A DNA stretch of 64,000 nucleotides from Bradyrhizobium sp. CCGUVB1N3 (GTDB lineage Bacteria > Pseudomonadota > Alphaproteobacteria > Rhizobiales > Xanthobacteraceae): positions 62,001 to 126,000 of the forward strand of contig NZ_JANADR010000001.1 of assembly GCF_024199925.1 (NCBI RefSeq), given 5' to 3'. Position 1 is the stretch's first letter; each line of letters begins with the position of its first letter. The position numbers and the translations under genes were made by a program. Shown here piece after piece: positions 1-7,807 of the stretch. Under the pieces are notes generated by a model that was not told where the DNA came from, made no database searches, and worked only from the letters and a program-made list of their open reading frames with translations.

Positions 1-1
1 G

Positions 2-649
2 ATCGGCGTCGTCCTGAGCGGCCTGTTGTCGGACGGTGCGGCTGGCCTCAATGCCATCAAGCGCTGTGGCGGGATCACTCTCGTGCAGGAGCCGTCGGAT
101 GCGATTGCCGACGAAATGCCAAGGCGCGCTCTGGTGGCGACCACCATCGATCTCTGCATGGCCGGTACAGCGATTGGCGACGTCCTGTCGGATCTCGTCA
201 GAGAACCTGCCGGAGTGGCGCTGCCGATCCCGGCGGACATCAGGCTCGAGGTCGAGATTGCGGCCGGTAATCGGATCGGCACTAACAGCCTTGCCACAAT
301 GGCCGATCCCGTCGCGCTGACCTGCCCGGGCTGCGGTGACGTTCTGTCCGAGGTGAAGGGATCACGCCCGATGCGCTTCCGCTGCCAGGTCGGTCATGCC
401 TACATCGCCGACACCCTTGCCAGGGAGCAGGAGGGGCGCGTGGATGAAGCCTTGCGGGTTGCGCTACGCATCATCGAGGAGCGGGCGGAGCTGGTGCAGC
501 GCATGGCCTCCGATGGCCGGCGAGGCGGCCGGTCTGCGGTCGCCGAGATGTACGACACGCGGGCTGCCGAATATCGCGAATATGCCGACCTGATCCGCCG
601 CGTCGTGCTACAGTCGCTTGGCCCTCCGGCTCGCAAGCGGAAGGCTTAA
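2..649 (+). CDS. cheB: CheB-type protein-glutamate methylesterase, 3' part
   Basis: This is the C-terminal part (about 215 codons) of a CheB methylesterase; the gene begins upstream of the window and the frame is open from base 2. The first visible residues, GVVLSGLLSDGAAGL, match the CheB segment carrying the catalytic Asp (usually LTGMGxDGAxG). CheB removes methyl groups from receptor glutamates. After the CheB core comes a tail of about 110 residues with CPGCG and, about 20 residues later, FRCQVGHAY. This is a Cys-rich, zinc-ribbon-like signature seen in stand-alone CheB paralogues outside classical chemotaxis operons. The following CheB-CheR-kinase fusion supports a role in a chemosensory-like or stress-signalling system. 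Any N-terminal receiver domain cannot be seen here. Confidence 0.85.
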   Translation: MGVVLSGLLSDGAAGLNAIKRCGGITLVQEPSDAIADEMPRRALVATTIDLCMAGTAIGDVLSDLVREPAGVALPIPADIRLEVEIAAGNRIGTNSLATMADPVALTCPGCGDVLSEVKGSRPMRFRCQVGHAYIADTLAREQEGRVDEALRVALRIIEERAELVQRMASDGRRGGRSAVAEMYDTRAAEYREYADLIRRVVLQSLGPPARKRKA

Positions 650-658
650 AGGCATCCC

Positions 659-955
659 ATGGCCCTGACCCTCGCCGAGTGTACCGAGCAGCTCAACGCT
701 GAGCAGCGTCTTCTCGTCAAGGCCGATCGGGACATTGAGGAGGGCTGGCAGAGGATCCGCGACCAGGAAGACCGGGTGCGCTACCTTCAGGCTGGCGGCC
801 ACGATATCTGCCAGGCCGAGCGGCTCGTTGACCTCCTCAAGCAGACCGTGGTCGAGTGGGAGCGCCACCGCACCCTGATCGAGCAGCGGGTCATCTATCT
901 TCGTGAGCAGGTCGATCCGGAGTCGCCAGGGGGAGGCCGACGCGCGGTTTTCTGA
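659..955 (+). CDS. Small conserved hypothetical protein (98 aa)
   Basis: A 98-residue protein starting 9 bases after the CheB stop, so probably co-transcribed with it. The product is charged and helical, with heptad-like spacing (LNAEQRLLVKADRDIEEGW, then a segment rich in Leu, Glu and Arg), suggesting a short coiled-coil protein. There is no membrane segment or known motif. Its 3' end overlaps the 3' end of a small minus-strand gene by about 65 bases. I do not recognise a family. It is called as a gene from its position and its soluble, biased composition. Confidence 0.55.
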   Translation: MALTLAECTEQLNAEQRLLVKADRDIEEGWQRIRDQEDRVRYLQAGGHDICQAERLVDLLKQTVVEWERHRTLIEQRVIYLREQVDPESPGGGRRAVF

Positions 956-1100
956 ATTCGGCGCCGAGCTCGAACATGTAGGCGAGCTTCCGCACCACGC
1001 TTTGGCGCCACCGGTCGTTCTCGTCGAGCAGCCGGAGGGCGGTCGCGGTAGCTCCCTCGGCCCGCTTGATCAGGGCGGCGAGTTCTTCGGATATTTGCAT
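891..1100 (-). CDS. Small hypothetical protein (69 aa), convergent with the preceding gene
   Basis: The minus strand reads MQISEELAALIKRAEGATA followed by an amphipathic helix (LRLLDENDRWRQSVVRKLAYMF), a plausible small soluble helical protein. A GTG six codons upstream (1118) is an alternative start; the ATG at 1100 gives the more natural N-terminus. The opposite-strand reading of the same bases is Pro/Arg/Gly-rich and looks like a shadow. Its 3' end overlaps the preceding plus-strand gene tail to tail by about 65 bases, so one of the two may be misjudged at its end. No function can be assigned. Confidence 0.45.
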   Translation of the reverse strand: MQISEELAALIKRAEGATATALRLLDENDRWRQSVVRKLAYMFELGAEFRKPRVGLPLATPDRPAHEDR

Positions 1101-1285
1101 CGTCGGTTCCAGCGCCACCGGGCGAGTATGACCCGCCTCATGGAGCCAGACAACGGTTGCGCTGCGGGATTGAACGGCGCAAGCGACGTTTCTGCCTTTG
1201 AGCTGTTGGGGTAAGATTGGTTTCTGCTATTTGCAGGGGCCGGGCGCCCGTCGCTCCCGGCTAGCCAACGAGAGCTACCAGAGCC

Positions 1286-4200
1286 ATGAATGAAGTCGGC
1301 GACCAGCCGGTCGAGGGAGAGCGTCAGGCCAAGGCCCCGCTGATCATCGGGGTGGGCGCATCGCCCGGCGCTCTGGACAGCATTGAGCGTTTCTTTGCCA
1401 AGCTGACGGTGGCGAACGATCAGGTTATCGTGCTGGCGCTTCAGCATCACGAGGCATTCGACCCGGCCCGGCTGCGCGAGATCGTGCGGGGATCCAATGG
1501 CGCCAAGGTCACCGACATCGGTGAGGCCGCGGCAATCGAGGGGGGCACGATCTATCTGTGCCCGCCGGCGATGATCACCACCATCCAGGGCGACCGTTTC
1601 GCGATCCGCAAGGCCGAGCAGGCACCCGGCGAGCGCGCCACGATCGACAGTTTTCTGGTGTCGCTCGCCGAAGAGCGCGCCGAGCAGTCGATCGGCGTGA
1701 TCCTCGCCGGCACCGGCGGCGACGGCACGCTCGGCACTGCGACGCTCAAGGACCACGGCGGTCTTGCCATCGCCGAGAAGGCCGTGAGTCCCGGGCCCGA
1801 GCATCTGCTTGACGGCAACACGCCTGCCTCCATTGCCGACTACGTGCTACCGCCGGAGGATATCCCCGAGCACATCCAGGTCTATGCCCGTCACCTGCGG
1901 CGCCTCGAGGAGAAGCAGGGTTTCGACGAGGTGCTGGCCGCGGCTGCGACCTCGCTCTCGCGCATCGCCGACATCCTGCGCAACAAGACCGGCAACGATT
2001 TCCACGGCTACAAGCAGAACACCTTCCTTCGCCGCGTCCAGCGGCGCATGCAGGTGGTTCAGATTGACGAGATTCCCGCCTATGTCGACTTCCTCCGCAA
2101 CGACAAGGACGAGGCCCAGCACCTCTTCAACAATCTTCTGATCGGCGTCACCGAGTTCTTCCGCGACAAGCGCGAGTTCGAGGTGCTCGAGACCCAGATC
2201 ATTCCGAAGATATTCGAAGGCAAGGGCGCGGGCCAGCAGGTTCGCATCTGGGTGCTCGGCTGCGCCACCGGCGAGGAGGCCTACTCGATCGGCATCCTCT
2301 TGCGCGAGCACGTGGCGCGGCTGGATTCCGCGCCGCAGGTCCAGATTTTTGCGACCGACATCGACGGCCGGGCACTGGCGGCCGCGCGGGTTGGCCGCTA
2401 CCGCACCACCATCGAAGCGGACATGACCAGCGAGCGCCTGGCGCGCTGGTTCGTGCGCGAGGGAGACACCTATTGTGTGGTGAAGGAATTGCGCGAAATG
2501 TGCATCTTCTCGCAGCACAACGTCATCAAGGACGCGCCGTTCTCCAAGCTCGATCTCGTCTCCTGCCGCAACCTTCTCATCTACCTCAACGCCGAATTGC
2601 AGAATCGGGTTATCCCGCTGTTCCATTTTGCACTGTTGGCGGATCGCTTCCTGTTTCTCGGTAATTCCGAGAACGTCACGCGGCATCCGAAGCTGTTTGC
2701 GCCGGTCGACCGCCGTGCCCGCATCTTCAAGAAGCTCGAGACCGGAACGCGGCTGCCGCCGGAATTTCCGATCACGACCTCAGCGGGCAGGGTACCGGTC
2801 GATGTGCCACCGGTGCGCTCGTTCGGCCCGGATGTGGGCCTGGAGCGCCGCGCGCAGCGCGTCGCGGAGCGATACGCGCCCGCCTATGTCATCACCGACG
2901 ACAATTTCCAGATACTGCACTTTTCGGGGCGCACGGGCCGGTACATCGAGCCGACCGCGGGCGCCGCCACGCTCGACCTGCTTCAGCTCGTCCACCGCGA
3001 TCTCAGGCTCGAATTGCGCACGGCGCTCAGCCACGCCGCCGAGACCAACGAACCAGCCCATGCCGAGCAGGTGCAGCTCGGGGTGAACGGCCACCGTGTG
3101 CTGGTCGATATCACCGTCGAGCCGATCCAGGACGGCGCCGGTGGCCATCGCAATTTCCTCGTCCTGTTCAAGGACGGCCCGGTCCGGGTGATCGATGCCA
3201 ACCAGGGCAATACCAATGTGCTGGTGCGCACCGAGCATGTCGAGCGGCTCGAGAGCGAGCTGCGGGCGACGCGTGAGCGGTTGCAGGCGACCATCGAGGA
3301 GCTGGAGAGCACCAACGAGGAGCTGAAATCCTCCAACGAGGAATACCAGTCGCTGAACGAAGAGCTGCAATCGGCCAATGAGGAGCTCGAGACCTCGCGC
3401 GAGGAATTGCAGTCGGTCAACGAGGAGCTGACCACGGTCAATGGCGAGCTGGCGCACCGCGTGCAGGAATTGACCCGCGCCACGAGCGATCTGAAGAATT
3501 TCCTCGAGAGCACGCAGATCGCGACCGTGTTCCTCGACAACGATTTGCGGGTGATGAACTTTACGCCCGCGATCACGCGGGTCCTGCACCTGGTGGAAAC
3601 CGACGTCGGCCGTCCCATTGCCCACATCAAGGCGCGCATCCCTATCGAGGAGCTCTATGACGACGTTCGCCGCGTGCTGCGGACGCTGGCGAGTGCCGAG
3701 CGCGAGCTGACCGCGCAGGATAGCGGCACGCGCTACATCGTGCGCATCCTGCCTTATCGCAGCATCGACAATTTCATTGCCGGGGTCGTCATCACCTTCA
3801 TCGACGTCACCGCGATCACCCGCGCCGAGGAGCGGCAGCGCCTGCTGCTGGCCGAACTTCAGCATCGCGTCCGCAACACGCTCGGCGTCGTGCGCTCGAT
3901 CGCCCGCCGGTCGGCGGAATCGAGCTCCACCGTCGAGGAATACGCCTCTCACCTGGACGGCCGGCTCAACGCCTTCGCACGCACCCAGGCGCTGGTCACC
4001 CGCGATCCCGAGGGCGGCGTCGATCTCGAATATCTCGTCGTCGAGGAGCTCCTGGCCTATAATGCCAGGGAAGGCGAGCAGGTGCGGGTCTCCGGCCCCA
4101 AGGTGCGTCTCCAGCCGAAGGCCGCCGAGACCTTCGCGCTCGCCATCCACGAGCTCGCGACCAATGCGTTGAAATACGGCGCCTTGAGTCGGCCCACGGG

Positions 4201-4453
4201 GCGGCTCGAGATCACCTGGCGCCTCGATGAGTCCACTGATCCGGCGGAGCTGGTCTTCGAATGGCGCGAGCGGGGCGGGCCGCAGGTTACACCGCCGCCG
4301 CGACAGGGCTTTGGCACCGAGCTTCTCGAGCGCACGCTGGCGTTCGAGTTCAAGGGGCAGACGACGATGGCGTTCAGCGCTTCAGGACTGCAATGCACGA
4401 TCACCATTCCGTTGAGCAAGCGCACGTTCCATACGCCGGGGGGCGGTAGTTGA
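1286..4453 (+). CDS. CheB-CheR-PAS-HWE histidine kinase fusion
   Basis: A 1055-residue cytoplasmic signalling protein. Residues about 18-200 are a CheB methylesterase domain with the triad in place: Ser26 in GASPG, His54 in LQHHE and the Asp of GTGGDGT. Residues about 225-490 are a CheR methyltransferase (YKQNTFLRRVQRRM, the SAM-binding WVLGCATGEEAYS, LVSCRNLLIYL). A PAS-like region follows, then a long coiled coil (about 652-730) with repeated EEL..SNEEL units, a second PAS domain and a HWE-type kinase domain. That domain has phospho-acceptor His860 (ELQHRVRNTL), the N-box HELATNALKYGA and Trp993-Arg-Glu995. No membrane segment is evident. The gene is translationally coupled to the Crp/Fnr gene through a TGATG overlap. 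Family knowledge suggests receptor-like methyl-transfer sensing linked to a kinase; the partner regulator is not in the window. Confidence 0.93.
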   Translation: MNEVGDQPVEGERQAKAPLIIGVGASPGALDSIERFFAKLTVANDQVIVLALQHHEAFDPARLREIVRGSNGAKVTDIGEAAAIEGGTIYLCPPAMITTIQGDRFAIRKAEQAPGERATIDSFLVSLAEERAEQSIGVILAGTGGDGTLGTATLKDHGGLAIAEKAVSPGPEHLLDGNTPASIADYVLPPEDIPEHIQVYARHLRRLEEKQGFDEVLAAAATSLSRIADILRNKTGNDFHGYKQNTFLRRVQRRMQVVQIDEIPAYVDFLRNDKDEAQHLFNNLLIGVTEFFRDKREFEVLETQIIPKIFEGKGAGQQVRIWVLGCATGEEAYSIGILLREHVARLDSAPQVQIFATDIDGRALAAARVGRYRTTIEADMTSERLARWFVREGDTYCVVKELREMCIFSQHNVIKDAPFSKLDLVSCRNLLIYLNAELQNRVIPLFHFALLADRFLFLGNSENVTRHPKLFAPVDRRARIFKKLETGTRLPPEFPITTSAGRVPVDVPPVRSFGPDVGLERRAQRVAERYAPAYVITDDNFQILHFSGRTGRYIEPTAGAATLDLLQLVHRDLRLELRTALSHAAETNEPAHAEQVQLGVNGHRVLVDITVEPIQDGAGGHRNFLVLFKDGPVRVIDANQGNTNVLVRTEHVERLESELRATRERLQATIEELESTNEELKSSNEEYQSLNEELQSANEELETSREELQSVNEELTTVNGELAHRVQELTRATSDLKNFLESTQIATVFLDNDLRVMNFTPAITRVLHLVETDVGRPIAHIKARIPIEELYDDVRRVLRTLASAERELTAQDSGTRYIVRILPYRSIDNFIAGVVITFIDVTAITRAEERQRLLLAELQHRVRNTLGVVRSIARRSAESSSTVEEYASHLDGRLNAFARTQALVTRDPEGGVDLEYLVVEELLAYNAREGEQVRVSGPKVRLQPKAAETFALAIHELATNALKYGALSRPTGRLEITWRLDESTDPAELVFEWRERGGPQVTPPPRQGFGTELLERTLAFEFKGQTTMAFSASGLQCTITIPLSKRTFHTPGGGS

Positions 4454-5199
4454 TGCCCGTGTCGACTCTCGATCGAAGCGTGACTGATCCGGTCATTCGC
4501 CGGCTGAATGCGTTGCGGACCTTGTCGGCCCAGGCCCCCGCTTCGCTCGAGCACGCCGTCCTCGAGGGAATGCAGCGCGCCGGATCGGGCGAGGACCTGA
4601 TCTCCGAGGGTGATCCCATCGACAGCGTCCGCATCGTGCTGTCGGGATGGCTCTGCCGCTACAAGACACTGGAGGACGGGCGCCGCCAGATCGTCAATTT
4701 CATCTTTCCGGGCGAAACCTGCGACGCGCATGCGTTCCTGCTGGCGGTAATGGATCACTCCATCGCGACGCTGACGCCGGTCGTCTATACTGAAATCAAG
4801 CGTGCGCGTTTCGAGAGTCTTGTCGCGAGCGACCGTTCGCTCGCGGAGGCGTTCTGGTGCGAGACGCTCGTGAGCAGCGCCATCCAGCGCGAATGGGCCA
4901 TCAATCTCGGCCGCCGCGTCGCGCTGGAACGTGTAGCGCATCTGTTCTGCGAGATTTTTGAGCGGCTGCGCCCGGTCGGAATGATCGACGGCAATTCCTG
5001 CATCATGCCGGTAACCCAGATGGATCTGGCCGACGCCACCGGCCTGTCGGTGGTCCATCTCAATCGCACCGTGCAGGAATTGCGCGCCGCCGGCCTGATC
5101 GTGCTGCGCGAGCGCACCTTGACCGTCAACGACCTCGAGGCACTCAAGGACGCTGCGCTGTACTCGCCGAGCTATCTGCAACACTATCGCAGCAAGTAG
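4453..5199 (+). CDS. Crp/Fnr family transcriptional regulator
   Basis: A 248-residue regulator. The N-terminal half is a cyclic-nucleotide-binding-type beta-barrel (LISEGDPIDSVRIVLSG, then the FPGETCDAHAFL loop). The dimerisation helix follows, and then a winged helix with recognition helix in DLADATGLSVVHLNRTVQEL. The Fnr iron-sulphur cysteines are absent, so it is not a classical oxygen-sensing Fnr. The ATG at 4453 overlaps the kinase-fusion stop codon by one base (TGATG), so the two are co-translated and the regulator may be part of the same response. A TTG one codon upstream is a less likely start. The ligand is unknown. Confidence 0.9.
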   Translation: MPVSTLDRSVTDPVIRRLNALRTLSAQAPASLEHAVLEGMQRAGSGEDLISEGDPIDSVRIVLSGWLCRYKTLEDGRRQIVNFIFPGETCDAHAFLLAVMDHSIATLTPVVYTEIKRARFESLVASDRSLAEAFWCETLVSSAIQREWAINLGRRVALERVAHLFCEIFERLRPVGMIDGNSCIMPVTQMDLADATGLSVVHLNRTVQELRAAGLIVLRERTLTVNDLEALKDAALYSPSYLQHYRSK

Positions 5200-5331
5200 T
5201 TTCAGACACCGCCGTGCTCGGGCGCATCGTGTCGCGAGTACACAGGGCAGCAGCGCGATTTTATCGTGCTGCGATGCAGCGTTTTGTCAGCCTGCTCATA
5301 ACAATCGCATTTGCTTAACCTATGGAAATGC

Positions 5332-5433
5332 CGGAACCCGGTTCCGCCCCGAAGCTACCAAGGCTGTTCGCCCGGGCCGCTCCCGCTGCGGTAGGTGATC
5401 GGCCCCGGCGCTCTGAGCCTCCGGTCGGGGCCG
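5332..5433. other. Two inverted repeats in the 270-base gap after the Crp/Fnr gene
   Basis: The 5200-5469 gap contains a perfect 7+7 dyad, CGGAACC-C-GGTTCCG, at 5332-5346. It also contains an 8-bp stem, CGGCCCCG (5400-5407) with CGGGGCCG (5426-5433), and an 18-base loop. Neither is followed by a T run, so a standard intrinsic terminator is not supported. The short dyad could be a regulator site for the small genes starting at 5470, or for the upstream Crp/Fnr protein. Confidence 0.3.
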
Positions 5434-5469
5434 ACTCCCTTCGAACCAGATCATCCGTGATTGCAGAAA

Positions 5470-5691
5470 ATGACCGACAAACGTAATCGAACCAAACAGA
5501 CGCATTCGCTTCAGGAGCGTTTGCAGATTTCGGCCGAACAGGCCCGCCAACATGCCCGCCGTCTTCCGGCCGGCAGGGAGCGAGAGATGTTGCTGCGTCG
5601 TGCGAAACAGGACGAATTGGCGTCCAATCTGACCGATTGGCTGACCGCCCCGGCCGTCCGCAAGCGCTGGCAAGGAGAGGGCAGATCATGA
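5470..5691 (+). CDS. Small conserved hypothetical protein (73 aa)
   Basis: A 73-residue, strongly basic helical protein. It contains LQERLQISAEQARQHARRLP then GREREMLLRRAKQ, and ends with a DWLTAP motif. I recognise this arrangement (SLQERL, then LP.G.ERE.LLR.A.Q, then a WL box) as a recurrent small protein of Bradyrhizobium-type genomes with no assigned function. ATG 5470 is preferred over the in-frame TTG at 5461. The stop overlaps the start of the next gene by four bases (ATGA), so the two form a pair. Confidence 0.7.
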   Translation: MTDKRNRTKQTHSLQERLQISAEQARQHARRLPAGREREMLLRRAKQDELASNLTDWLTAPAVRKRWQGEGRS

Positions 5692-5921
5692 AACATTACC
5701 GGGCATTCCAGATTGATCCCGACGGCCATGTCTTCGGTTGCATCAATCTCGTCTGCGACGGCGAGGAGGATGCCAAGCGAAAGGCCCAAACGCTGGTGAG
5801 CTTCTATCGCATCGAGTTGTGGCGCCTGGACCAGCGCATCGCGAAATTCGAAGCCGTCTCGCAAATGCCTGATCGCGTGACACAGCTTCATGGCCAGGCC
5901 GTGTGCGCCAGTCTGCGATGA
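5688..5921 (+). CDS. Small conserved hypothetical protein (77 aa)
   Basis: A 77-residue protein beginning MKHYRAFQIDPDGHVFGCINLVCDGEEDAKRKAQ. This is the layout of small rhizobial proteins with an aromatic beta-hairpin followed by a helix (DAKRKAQTLVSFYRIELW), often described only as hypothetical. It overlaps the preceding 73-residue gene by four bases. No catalytic motif is visible. The role is unknown. Confidence 0.7.
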   Translation: MKHYRAFQIDPDGHVFGCINLVCDGEEDAKRKAQTLVSFYRIELWRLDQRIAKFEAVSQMPDRVTQLHGQAVCASLR

Positions 5922-5977
5922 TGGCATCATGCCGGTGATTTGCCCGACGTGTCAATCGATTTCGTAAAATCCGTATC

Positions 5978-5993
5978 ATCCCGTGTTCGGGAT
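5978..5993 (+). terminator. Possible stem-loop downstream of the small gene pair
   Basis: ATCCCG-TGTT-CGGGAT forms a perfect 6-bp stem with a 4-base loop, 56 bases after the stop of the 77-residue gene. There is no clear T run after it, so it could be a weak or Rho-assisted terminator, or incidental. Confidence 0.3.
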
Positions 5994-6079
5994 TGACGGC
6001 TACTTTGCATGGGGTTGTTTTCGAGTTTTTTGCGGGGGGCGTCGCAACCCCGCCACTTCGAGGCTGCGCTGAAGGTATC

Positions 6080-6772
6080 CTACAACATCGGCTCGAACTG
6101 ACAGTGGACGAGCAGCTCTGAGACCGAGGCGTTGTTGGGCAGCATGAGGGCGGTCTCGACCAGTTGCGCGATGTCGCCGGGCTGACTCATCTCGTGGCGG
6201 GGAATTTCGTCATCTTTAATCGTCATGTCGGTGGCGACATAGCCGGGGCATATGACGGTCGCCCGGATTCCTGCAGCGCGACCCTCACGGCGGATGCCAT
6301 GCGTGAGTGCAACCACGGCGAATTTGGTCATGGCGTAGCCGACATTGCTTCCCACGCGCTTGCCGGAAAGCGACCCGAGATTGACCACTCGCCCATGGCC
6401 ACATACTGCCAGATGAGGCAGGGCGGCCCTGATGACACGCAGCGGGCCTTTGACGTTGATCCGCCACATGTCTTCCAATTCGTCTTCGCCTTCGTCGGAT
6501 ACGCGGACCTTCGGATTGATGCCGGCTGCGTTGACGATCGCGTCCACGCCGCCCCAGCGCGCGAGCGTCGCCTTGACCCATGCTTTGGGACTCTCGGCAT
6601 CGTCAGCATCGTAGCGGTGCGTCATGAGCCGCTGGCTCTCCTGGAGGGCACTCGGGTTACGAACTCCCGCCGAGACACGGAAACCCGATGCCAGCAGTCG
6701 ATCGACGACGGCGCGTCCGATGCCGCGCGAGGCGCCCGAGACCATGACGACCCGGTTGTTGACCTCCAGCAT
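6080..6772 (-). CDS. SDR-family oxidoreductase
   Basis: A 230-residue classical short-chain dehydrogenase/reductase, NAD(P)-dependent and cytosolic. Visible motifs are the nucleotide-binding VSGASRGIGRA near the N-terminus, NAAG (IVNAAGINPK), the catalytic Ser region (VNLGSLSGKR) and YAMTK, the catalytic Tyr-x3-Lys. The ATG at 6772 is chosen because GGAGAG lies just upstream; the reading frame extends further upstream but that part is not SDR-like. It is divergent from the SDR gene starting at 7011, with 238 bases between them. The substrate is unknown. Confidence 0.88.
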   Translation of the reverse strand: MLEVNNRVVMVSGASRGIGRAVVDRLLASGFRVSAGVRNPSALQESQRLMTHRYDADDAESPKAWVKATLARWGGVDAIVNAAGINPKVRVSDEGEDELEDMWRINVKGPLRVIRAALPHLAVCGHGRVVNLGSLSGKRVGSNVGYAMTKFAVVALTHGIRREGRAAGIRATVICPGYVATDMTIKDDEIPRHEMSQPGDIAQLVETALMLPNNASVSELLVHCQFEPML

Positions 6773-6962
6773 GTACGTTTCTCTCCAAGGGTGAACCAAA
6801 AACGGCCGGAGCGAATGTAGGGGGACGTGGCCGAAAGCGAGTAAGAGCGATTCACTCTGCCGGTATCGGTGATGCTTATGGGACCGCGGGGCGGGGCCGG
6901 CGGAGCTATCGGCCATGCTTATGAGGGCAGATCGAATCCGTTCTATCCGCGTCCATTTATGT

Positions 6963-6975
6963 GAACGTAGTGTTC
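6963..6975. promoter_or_regulatory. GAAC-N5-GTTC dyad upstream of the first duplicated SDR gene
   Basis: GAAC-GTAGT-GTTC lies 36 bases before the ATG at 7011. A longer dyad with the same half-sites and spacing (AGAAC-N5-GTTCT, 20558-20572) lies upstream of the paralogous SDR gene and the divergent LysR gene. A shared LysR operator is possible. A 4+4 dyad is weak evidence alone. Confidence 0.3.
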
Positions 6976-7010
6976 GCCCGCTCCGCTTGATCGCAAGAGA
7001 GCCATTGCGG

Positions 7011-7805
7011 ATGGGATTTGCGGATTTTCGAACGGCATTGGTAACGGGTGCGTCCTCGGGAATCGGGGCTGCGACGGTCCGCCGCCTCTGCGCGGAGGGC
7101 CTTGAGGTTTATGCGGTTGCTCGGGACGAGGGACGACTGGCGGCCTTGTCGGCGGAGACCGGGTGCCGCGCCTGTGCGGTTGACGTGAACGATCTGGGCG
7201 CGCTGACGCAACTGGCGGGCTCGGCCGAGTTCGACGTGCTCGTCAACAACGCCGGCCAGTCCCGGCGCAGCAATATTCTGGATACCGCCCCTGATGACGT
7301 CGATACGCTCGTGGACGTGAATTTGCGGGCGGTCCTGCATCTCACGCGAGTGATCGTGCCAGGCATGGCCAAACGTGACCGCGGCCACGTCGTCAACATC
7401 TCCTCCATCGCCGGCCACTATGCATTCGGCGAGAACGCAACGACGTTCAATTCCTCGGTCGCCTATCACGCGACCAAGGCGGGCATCCATTCGCTGTCGC
7501 GGCAGCTGCGCGTCGATCTCTTCGGCACCCGGGTCCGCGTCACCGAGGTGTCGCCGGGTCGGGTCGCGACCGGCATTTTTCAGAATCCGGACGTCGGCGG
7601 CGGCGGCAATGACCGCTTTGTCGGCGCCTTCGAGACGCTTCAACCCGAGGACATTGCGGACGCAATCGCATTCGCCGTGGGATCGCCGATGCGCATGAAC
7701 GTCGCGATGCTCGAGGTCATTCCAATATTTCAGGTCGTGGGTGACCTGCGATTTGCGCGTCGAACAGAGGCTGCGCAACAGACAGAGATCAAGAAACGGA
7801 GCTGA
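7011..7805 (+). CDS. SDR-family oxidoreductase, copy 1
   Basis: A 264-residue short-chain dehydrogenase with VTGASSGIGAATV (cofactor loop), NNAGQSRR, VVNISSIAGHY (Ser region) and YHATKAG (Tyr-x3-Lys). It is clearly paralogous to the SDR at 19744-20502: the N-terminal 150 residues are close to collinear, including AALSAETGC and VIVPGMAKRDRGHVVNI. This copy carries a short insertion before the catalytic Tyr (ENATTFNSSVAYHATK). ATG 7011 gives the N-terminus matching the paralogue (MGFADFRTALVTG). The stop is two bases before the aminotransferase start, so it heads an operon that continues through the ABC importer and pxp genes. Confidence 0.9.
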   Translation: MGFADFRTALVTGASSGIGAATVRRLCAEGLEVYAVARDEGRLAALSAETGCRACAVDVNDLGALTQLAGSAEFDVLVNNAGQSRRSNILDTAPDDVDTLVDVNLRAVLHLTRVIVPGMAKRDRGHVVNISSIAGHYAFGENATTFNSSVAYHATKAGIHSLSRQLRVDLFGTRVRVTEVSPGRVATGIFQNPDVGGGGNDRFVGAFETLQPEDIADAIAFAVGSPMRMNVAMLEVIPIFQVVGDLRFARRTEAAQQTEIKKRS

Positions 7806-7807
7806 CG

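Noticed and set aside
2780..4150. 456-codon minus-strand open reading
   Set aside because: Antisense to the coiled-coil and PAS part of the kinase fusion; the repeated Leu/Gln pattern mirrors the coiled coil on the other strand.
6022..6056. GCGGGG/CCCCGC stem near TTTTTT, considered as a terminator
   Set aside because: The T run precedes the stem on the plus strand and becomes an A run on the minus strand, so neither orientation fits an intrinsic terminator.
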